Virus record (IMG/VR): IMGVR_UViG_3300010354_000726
Span: 1-22,594 of that record
Length of the DNA stretch: 22,594 bases
Source of the DNA: a virus
Reading direction: 5' to 3' (one strand)
A program made the translations under genes and the position numbers. The notes below the pieces were generated by a model. The model ran no database searches and had not been told where the DNA came from. It was given only the letters and a program-made list of their open reading frames with translations. Of the stretch, positions 18,125 through 22,594 are shown one piece after another; positions within the stretch are counted from its first letter, which is position 1; each line of letters opens with the position of its first letter.

Positions 18125-19521
18125 AAAATCAATCGCCAAAGTTTATTTTGATATACACCTTCATAACTCTTTACCCAATCACCGTTTTCAAATTGATACT
18201 GAGTTCCGGTATAAGAGTTAGTGACATAAATTACACCGGTCGCTGTTGTAGAATCAAATACAATACCCCAACTTGTTCCATTCCATGAGATTATATCATT
18301 GGCATGTGCCCTGAAATCGCTTCCGTCGGAGTTTTTCCATGCTACAGGACCGTCGTATCCGGGCTGACCAAAATCTGGAGAAAGATTTAATCCTTCTAAA
18401 ATTAAAAATCTTGTTCCTGCTGTTACCCCCGATGGTTTATATGTAATAGGATTAACTATAGCATCAATAGTGCCTCTTCCTGATAAAATAGTATTAGAGG
18501 GTATTGTATCTTGATCTACAGATAAAATCATTGATTTATCATCTGATGGATCTAAAGAAATTGTAGCAACTACTTCATTCTCACCAGCTTTAGCAAATCT
18601 TAATTGAGTTAAACTAGCTCTAAATTTTCCAGGATACATATTTAAAATTGTATGCCACGAAGTAGAATTCCTAGGATCAGTTATATCAATTCCTGAGTTT
18701 GAAATTGCTTGACTAATAAGACGTGCTGTTCCGTTTAACACTAATAATTCATAGTTGCCCGGTGTCACTGTAACTTCTTCGTCTGGGCTAAAATCATTAA
18801 AAATAGCAGATTCACCTGTTCTATCATAGGCAGTCTTAATCGGTCCTTCTATATTTTCAGCAAAAAGATTACTGATAATTTTAGTTACTATACCTAATTT
18901 TCTTACCTTTGCAGGTGGAGTAATCCATACAGGTGCTGAGAATGTTAAACTTAAAATATCAATATCCTCGTTAACACCTTGCGGAACAGCTCTTGTCGTC
19001 CATACCTGACTTTCTAAGTGTAGCACACTAAGGCTAGTCCAATCAACATAATTATCAGTAGTTTGAATTTCTAAACTAGGATTAAAAAATACAACTATTT
19101 GCTCCCAAAGTTGCAACTTTTGTTCTGCACTTGTAGTCCATATATCTGCATTTAAAGAAAGCAGATAAGGGCTAGGCATAATACGTTCTACAGTATAATT
19201 ACTACCTTGAGTGTTAATATAGGTATTAGTAGCGGTGTTTATATCACGTTCTCTAATATGTATTTTGCTGACAAAGGTAGGGTCTTGTAGTCTAGGGCGG
19301 TCAAATTGAATGTCTTTTATATAGCAAGCAATAAATGGTGCTGATGGAATAGCATTCTCACTGTTCTTTCTTAGCAACTGTGCCACCTGTCTAGTCATAT
19401 CTCCATATCTAACAGGCACACGAGTAAGATTACCCTTAGCATCTCTATAGGCAAAATTACTCATCACGTTAATAAATTGAGACAAATATCTTCTTATTTG
19501 CCCGTCATAAAAATAATCCAT
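18121..19521 (-). CDS. gp15: Tail sheath stabiliser/completion protein gp15 (T4-like)
   Basis: In T4, gp15 caps the finished tail, holds the last sheath ring and joins tail to head neck. The N-terminus MDYFYDGQIRRYLSQ corresponds to the YFY...RRY opening of T4 gp15. LTRVPVRYGDM (32-42), NYTVERIMPSPYLLSLNADI and EQIVVFFNPSLEI follow in the same order as gp15 (RVPITYAS, YNPSPIKMIYELSI, EQILPYFQPH). LTFSAPVWITPPAKVRKLG matches the end of the conserved region. At 466 residues it is much longer than T4 gp15 (about 270). The C-terminal extension ends in a WNGTSWGIVF...GTQYQFENGDWV module of fibre-like type, as in cyanophage versions. Its ATG overlaps the gp14 stop by one base (TAATG). Confidence 0.85.
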   Translation of the reverse strand: MDYFYDGQIRRYLSQFINVMSNFAYRDAKGNLTRVPVRYGDMTRQVAQLLRKNSENAIPSAPFIACYIKDIQFDRPRLQDPTFVSKIHIRERDINTATNTYINTQGSNYTVERIMPSPYLLSLNADIWTTSAEQKLQLWEQIVVFFNPSLEIQTTDNYVDWTSLSVLHLESQVWTTRAVPQGVNEDIDILSLTFSAPVWITPPAKVRKLGIVTKIISNLFAENIEGPIKTAYDRTGESAIFNDFSPDEEVTVTPGNYELLVLNGTARLISQAISNSGIDITDPRNSTSWHTILNMYPGKFRASLTQLRFAKAGENEVVATISLDPSDDKSMILSVDQDTIPSNTILSGRGTIDAIVNPITYKPSGVTAGTRFLILEGLNLSPDFGQPGYDGPVAWKNSDGSDFRAHANDIISWNGTSWGIVFDSTTATGVIYVTNSYTGTQYQFENGDWVKSYEGVYQNKLWRLIL

Positions 19522-20708
19522 TACACATCAGCCTTCGGTTTAAGGACTCTGCTAAGAGCCTGTCTTTCTGGAATAATCTCACCTGCTATAGTAGCTGTAT
19601 TTAAATTGTTTATAAAGCTAGCTTTTAATTTTCTTCTAATTAGATCTTGATCGATAGTTTGTGTATCCCCTAAGGTGCTAATTGTCATCCTAACATTATC
19701 CTCAAATCTTACCCAATGCGATCCATTGAACCTATACATTCTATTTGGAAGGTAGTCAGTTCTAACAAAAAACTCACCTTCTGTTGCATTTTCCGGAAAT
19801 GTTATACCAAAACTGTATGGCGATCCGTTTGGTGGAACACCATCCCCTGTAAGATATCCTACATAATAATTCTTGTTAGGTGTATTAAGAATAGCGGTAG
19901 TATCTAATCCGCTAGTGACATCAATATCTGTTGAGCTTACATCTAAAGTATCTACTAACCCAGATGTCTCCTCCTTAGGAACAATATACAAATGTCGTGT
20001 TTCATACCCACTCTTAGGGACATCTGCTTCAGCTTGAAGTATAACCTGATCATTAATTTCTATACTCTTTTGATAATCACTTAAAAGATCTCTTAAAGTC
20101 GATCCATCACCTGCTCCTGAATCTTTATCTAAAATTTCTTTAAACTCTTGTCTATCTACCAAAGGTTGGCATTTAACTCTAATCAAATGTGGATACCAAG
20201 TTTGGCTGTAACCGCTAGCAGGTCTGCTGACTTCGCTAACTACATAAAATCTTTTTAAAGCAGCTAAACTGTTATCTAAGGCATATTCATCTTTTTGATG
20301 CGGTAGCTCTAGAACATCACCTGCAACAATTTTTCTACCAAGAGCTTCGAAACTTGATCTAAGATGAAAGTTTATAAGTATATTCTCATTTTGTAAAAAC
20401 AATCCAAATTGACTCAAATTAAAATCTATATCCTGAAGAGTGTAAATCCCTCTAATTACATAAACATCTGTATCATACTTTCTATCTCTATTTTCTAACA
20501 ACAATAAGTCTTGAATAGAAACTTCAGGGATTTCGTTAAGCTGAGCAGGAACTGTTGGCGAACTTTCTCCTTCTAAAGGAGTCACTGGCCCAAGGTATTT
20601 GTGAACAAGTATATCTGTGCCACCAATTTGAAATTGTTCATTAATAGCACGATCGATAAATTTAAAATCATTACCTTTTTCTGGACGATATAGAGATAGT
20701 CTAGGCAT
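19521..20708 (-). CDS. gp14: Neck protein gp14 (T4-like)
   Basis: T4 gp14 forms, with gp13, the neck that closes the filled head and receives the tail. The N-terminal part, KGNDFKFIDRAINEQFQIGG followed by DILVHKYLGP, and the segment DVYVIRGIYTLQDIDFNLSQ through LELPHQKDEYALDN are typical of gp14 of marine T4-like phages. These features correspond to the ECYYVPREYV, LSQFG-like and GDLIYFPMDNSLFE region of T4 gp14. At 395 residues it is longer than T4 gp14 (about 256). The extra C-terminal part carries a FPENATEGEFFVRTDYLPN...NGSHWV module related to phage fibre ends, then a charged tail. It is first gene of the leftward gp14-gp15-Nudix set. No Shine-Dalgarno precedes the ATG. Confidence 0.82.
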   Translation of the reverse strand: MPRLSLYRPEKGNDFKFIDRAINEQFQIGGTDILVHKYLGPVTPLEGESSPTVPAQLNEIPEVSIQDLLLLENRDRKYDTDVYVIRGIYTLQDIDFNLSQFGLFLQNENILINFHLRSSFEALGRKIVAGDVLELPHQKDEYALDNSLAALKRFYVVSEVSRPASGYSQTWYPHLIRVKCQPLVDRQEFKEILDKDSGAGDGSTLRDLLSDYQKSIEINDQVILQAEADVPKSGYETRHLYIVPKEETSGLVDTLDVSSTDIDVTSGLDTTAILNTPNKNYYVGYLTGDGVPPNGSPYSFGITFPENATEGEFFVRTDYLPNRMYRFNGSHWVRFEDNVRMTISTLGDTQTIDQDLIRRKLKASFINNLNTATIAGEIIPERQALSRVLKPKADV

Positions 20709-20715
20709 AGTAGTA

Positions 20716-20723
20716 TATTTATG
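20716..20723 (-). promoter_or_regulatory. T4-type late promoter box (CATAAATA) just before gp14
   Basis: Read on the minus strand, CATAAATATACTACTATG places the box only 7 bases before the gp14 ATG. If used as T4 late promoters are, transcription would begin one or two bases before the start codon, consistent with the missing Shine-Dalgarno. The box overlaps the first codon of gp13 on the other strand. Confidence 0.45.
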
Positions 20724-21494
20724 GTAAATAGCTGTATGACTGATAGCGAACTAGAAAGACAAAATGTCGTTGACTACATCAAATCTATGCTAGGTGATGG
20801 CATGATTGATGTTGAATTAGACCCTGCACACTATAAAACTGCCATAGATCGAGCTTTAGCTAAGTTTAGACAGCGTAGTAGCAATGCAGTAGAAGAGAGC
20901 TATGCTTTTTTAACAGTTCAAGTTGACCAAAATGAGTATACCCTACCTAGTGAAATTACTAATGTTAGACAAATTTTTCGTCGAAGCATAGGTTCTAGAT
21001 CTGGCGGAGGAGGAGGTGGCACCCTATTTGAACCATTCAATTTAGCCTACTCTAACACTTATCTCTTAACTGCTACAAATATGGGTGGATTAGCTACATA
21101 TTACGCTTTTGCAAGCTATCAAAAGCAAGTAGGAAAAATGTTTGGTAGTGATATAAATTTCACATATAATAGAACTACAAAGAAACTAACATTGATGCAA
21201 AGGCCTAGAAGTGAAGAAGAAGTATTGATATGGGTTCACAACTACAGACCAGACTTTAATTTATTGCAAGATCAGTTTGCTGGCCAATGGTTAAAGGATT
21301 ATGCCCTTGCTACCTGTAAAGTTATACTTGGCGAAGCTAGAGAAAAATTTGGAACTATTGCGAGTCCACAAGGTGGCACAACGCTAAACGGTGCCGCCTT
21401 AAAAGGTGAGGGTAAAGCTGAGCTAGAAATGTTAGAACAAGACATTGTTAATTATAAAGACGGCGGAACTCCCCTTACATTTGTTATCGGCTAA
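20721..21494 (+). CDS. gp13: Neck protein gp13 (T4-like)
   Basis: gp13 works with gp14 to build the neck at the portal vertex. The N-terminal VVDYIKSMLGDGMIDVELDPAHYKTAIDRAL corresponds to T4 gp13 [28 protein letters not shown]. The C-terminus (QWLKDYALATCKVILGEARE, SPQGGTTLNGAALKGEGKAE, then the end FVIG) matches the T4 end (RWVKAYATALAKELNGQI, PGGVTIDGQRLIEEARLE, GILVG). At 257 residues it is a little shorter than T4 gp13 (309). A six-glycine run (residues about 95-100) marks the middle. The start is uncertain: ATG at 20736 has a GGTAA eight bases upstream and may be the true one. It is divergent from gp14 with 12 bases between, unlike T4, where 13-14-15 run together. Confidence 0.85.
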   Translation: MVNSCMTDSELERQNVVDYIKSMLGDGMIDVELDPAHYKTAIDRALAKFRQRSSNAVEESYAFLTVQVDQNEYTLPSEITNVRQIFRRSIGSRSGGGGGGTLFEPFNLAYSNTYLLTATNMGGLATYYAFASYQKQVGKMFGSDINFTYNRTTKKLTLMQRPRSEEEVLIWVHNYRPDFNLLQDQFAGQWLKDYALATCKVILGEAREKFGTIASPQGGTTLNGAALKGEGKAELEMLEQDIVNYKDGGTPLTFVIG

Positions 21495-21501
21495 TAAAAA
21501 T

Positions 21502-21530
21502 TTGACATTCTAATCTAAAGATAATAAATT
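21502..21530 (+). promoter_or_regulatory. Sigma70-type promoter before the dNMP kinase
   Basis: A perfect TTGACA (21502-21507) is followed after 17 bases by TAAATT (21525-21530), a fair -10 match. It lies in the 57-base gap between gp13 and the kinase and predicts a start near 21537. This would let the kinase be made early by unmodified host polymerase, independently of the late neck genes. Confidence 0.55.
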
Positions 21531-21553
21531 ATAGCATCGTTCGGGGGTGCTAT
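21531..21553 (+). promoter_or_regulatory. Hairpin covering the kinase ribosome binding site
   Basis: ATAGCATC (21531-21538) pairs with GGTGCTAT (21546-21553), including one G-T wobble, around a 7-base loop. The 3' arm takes in part of the GGGGG ribosome site and the first two bases of the ATG at 21552. In transcripts that read through from gp13 the hairpin would hide the start. The promoter at 21502 is predicted to begin inside the 5' arm and so make a message unable to form the full stem. Confidence 0.45.
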
Positions 21554-22199
21554 GATTATAGGGTTTGTAGGTTTTATTGGATCAGGTAAAGATACTGCCG
21601 CAGATTATTTGGTAAATTTTCACGGATTTCGAAGGGATTCTTTTGCTAATACCTTAAAAGATGCTGTAGCTGCGGTTTTTGGATGGGATAGAACTTTACT
21701 AGAAGGACGCACTAAAGAAGCTCGGGAATGGCGAGAACAAGTAGACACTTGGTGGTCAGAAAGACTTGAAATTAAGGAACTAACCCCTCGATGGGTATTA
21801 CAGCATTGGGGGACAGAAGTTCTAAGAAATCATTTTCACGATGATATCTGGATTGCTAGCCTTGAGAATAAAATTCGCAAAACTAAAGACAACATTGTAA
21901 TCAGCGATGTTAGATTTACAAATGAAATAAAGGCCATCCATAATGCAGGTGGATTAGTAGTGAGAGTAAAAAGAGGGACTGATCCTAATTGGTTCCAAGA
22001 TGCTGCCAACGTTAACTGCGGACCTACAAATCTTAATTGGGCAATAAGTAAACAAAGAATGTCGGAATTAAAAATTCATACTAGTGAAACTAGTTGGATT
22101 GGAAATCATATTGACTACACAATAGAAAATGATCAAACCATTGATCATCTTTTTAACGAAATTAAAAATCTGGTTGAAGATCACCTCGTCGCCATCTAA
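21552..22199 (+). CDS. gp1: Deoxynucleoside monophosphate kinase (T4 gp1-like)
   Basis: The enzyme phosphorylates deoxynucleoside monophosphates for phage DNA synthesis in the cytoplasm. The P-loop GFIGSGKDTAADYL (7-20) parallels T4 gp1 GVKRSGKDTTADF. The LKDAVAAVFGWD segment (36-47), LLQHWGTEVLRNHFHDDIWI-type segment (about 84-102; here VLQHWGTEV) and VISDVRFTNEI (115-125) match the conserved gp1 order. That order is PIKDALAYAWGV, LMQALGTDLIVNNFDRMYWV and IVPDTRQDHEM. The length of 215 residues is close to T4 gp1 (241). The start is fixed by the P-loop ten residues in. Downstream it overlaps the converging HNH-like gene by 38 bases. Confidence 0.88.
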   Translation: MIIGFVGFIGSGKDTAADYLVNFHGFRRDSFANTLKDAVAAVFGWDRTLLEGRTKEAREWREQVDTWWSERLEIKELTPRWVLQHWGTEVLRNHFHDDIWIASLENKIRKTKDNIVISDVRFTNEIKAIHNAGGLVVRVKRGTDPNWFQDAANVNCGPTNLNWAISKQRMSELKIHTSETSWIGNHIDYTIENDQTIDHLFNEIKNLVEDHLVAI

Positions 22200-22497
22200 T
22201 CTCTGTTTTATCTAAAATTCTTTGGCAATTTGCACAGACAGTTTTTAAGTTAGAATGCCTACAATTTTGTAGATCACCGTCAGCGTGATAAACATTAAAT
22301 TGTTGCGGAAATTTAGAAGAAAAGCTACATCTATCGCAGGATAATTTTTTCTTATATCCTGCTCTTACCCATAAAGGAACCCCATCTCCACGATCTTTGG
22401 AGCAATGATCGCACATTGACCTATAATAAACTTTATCAGCTTTGTGATAGTTAATAGCAACAAGCCTTTGTTGACATTTCTTACAAAAATTACGCAT
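22162..22497 (-). CDS. Zinc-binding HNH-like protein with four CxxC pairs
   Basis: The protein has 111 residues with four CxxC knuckles: Cys5/8, Cys29/32, Cys54/57 and Cys88/91. The second half, CDRCSF...QFNVYHADGDLQNC...SNLKTVCANC (54-91), follows the HNH plan (DHxDGxxxNxxxxNLxxLCxxCH). It has Tyr70-His71, Asp73, Asn78, Asn83 and a closing CxxC. The usual Asp before His is Tyr, and the last His is Gln92, so cleavage activity is uncertain. Similar small proteins occur in T4-like cyanophages, where their role is not established to my knowledge. AAAAGGGC seven bases before the ATG is the ribosome site. The 3' end overlaps the dNMP kinase gene, antisense. Confidence 0.78.
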   Translation of the reverse strand: MRNFCKKCQQRLVAINYHKADKVYYRSMCDHCSKDRGDGVPLWVRAGYKKKLSCDRCSFSSKFPQQFNVYHADGDLQNCRHSNLKTVCANCQRILDKTEIRWRRGDLQPDF

Positions 22498-22502
22498 ACT
22501 GC

Positions 22503-22523
22503 GCCCTTTTCAGTGCCCTTTTC
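22503..22523. repeat. Direct repeat GCCCTTTTC x2 upstream of the HNH-like gene
   Basis: GCCCTTTTC occurs at 22503-22511 and 22515-22523 (on the minus strand GAAAAGGGC). The copy nearer the gene supplies its Shine-Dalgarno. The second copy may be a duplicated leader element or a repressor site; there is no further evidence. Confidence 0.5.
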
Positions 22524-22547
22524 CGTGTATTTAAGACGGATTTTTTT
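22522..22547 (+). terminator. Intrinsic terminator-like hairpin
   Basis: TCCGT (22522-22526) pairs with ACGGA (22536-22540) around a 9-base loop and is followed by seven T (22541-22547). It would stop rightward transcripts from gp13/dNMP kinase after they cross the HNH-like gene antisense, and separate them from the next late gene. Confidence 0.5.
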
Positions 22548-22557
22548 CTAAGATGGT

Positions 22558-22588
22558 AATAAATAAATCAAAGTAATCCATTTAGGAG
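22558..22588 (+). promoter_or_regulatory. Late-promoter-like box and Shine-Dalgarno of a gene beyond the window
   Basis: AATAAATA (22558-22565) is followed by AGGAG (22584-22588) six bases before the window ends. This is the layout seen before 4289 and 16354, so a rightward late gene probably starts at or just after the edge. Confidence 0.45.
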
Positions 22589-22594
22589 ATTGTA

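Noticed and set aside
17976-18221. Plus-strand frame across the gp15/Nudix junction
   Set aside because: It is antisense to two recognised genes and has no family features; no plus-strand promoter was seen.
1-22594. tRNA genes, which many T4-like phages carry
   Set aside because: No cloverleaf-like sequence with a CCA-compatible stem was noticed in the few short gaps between genes.

Overview
The window is part of the genome of a tailed, contractile-tail phage of the T4-like kind, most like the aquatic (cyanophage/pelagiphage-type) T4 relatives. This rests on three recognisable T4-type neck/tail proteins (gp13, gp14, gp15), a T4 gp1-type deoxynucleotide kinase, NATAAATA boxes like T4 late promoters in front of several genes, and large repeat-built fibre genes of the sort seen in marine T4-like phages. 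The DNA is AT-rich and almost entirely coding. No tRNA, CRISPR array, integrase or insertion sequence was seen. The host cannot be told from this sequence.

Bases 1-16235 (+ strand) hold a run of six large virion genes. Four of them (2-577, 592-1629, 1642-4206, 4289-6679), plus 9588-10985, are fibre-like proteins assembled from the same short modules: a glycine-rich TGALxVxGGxGIGGxLYVGG unit, an AGGxxGQxPYQxAxGxTxF unit, a TLxSVxxRGxxTT unit, and exchangeable N- and C-terminal domains. Between them lies a 958-residue multidomain structural protein (6706-9582). At the end is a 1746-residue beta-rich adhesin-like protein (10995-16235). Late-promoter-like boxes precede 4289, 6706 and 16354.

Bases 16236-17716 (+) are a short intergenic region with a hairpin and two promoter-like boxes. 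It is followed by a tightly packed three-gene set: a 74-residue small virion-like protein, an unrecognised helical protein and a GT-A-type glycosyltransferase.

Bases 17702-20708 (- strand) are a translationally coupled set read leftward: neck protein gp14, tail-sheath stabiliser gp15, then a Nudix hydrolase. The junctions are TAATG and GTGA. Twelve bases away and divergent is gp13 (20721-21494, +). It is followed by dNMP kinase (21552-22199, +), which has its own sigma70-like promoter and a hairpin over its ribosome binding site. A four-CxxC HNH-like protein (22162-22497, -) converges on the kinase and overlaps it. The right edge has a terminator-like hairpin, another late-promoter-like box and a Shine-Dalgarno for a gene just beyond the window.

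Taken together, the genes build the head-tail joint (gp13/14/15) and an elaborate receptor-binding apparatus. Nucleotide-metabolism and sugar-modifying enzymes sit between them. The most unusual points are the split, divergent neck genes, a possibly leaderless gp14 message, the fibre cluster built from shared interchangeable modules, and the control region of the kinase gene.
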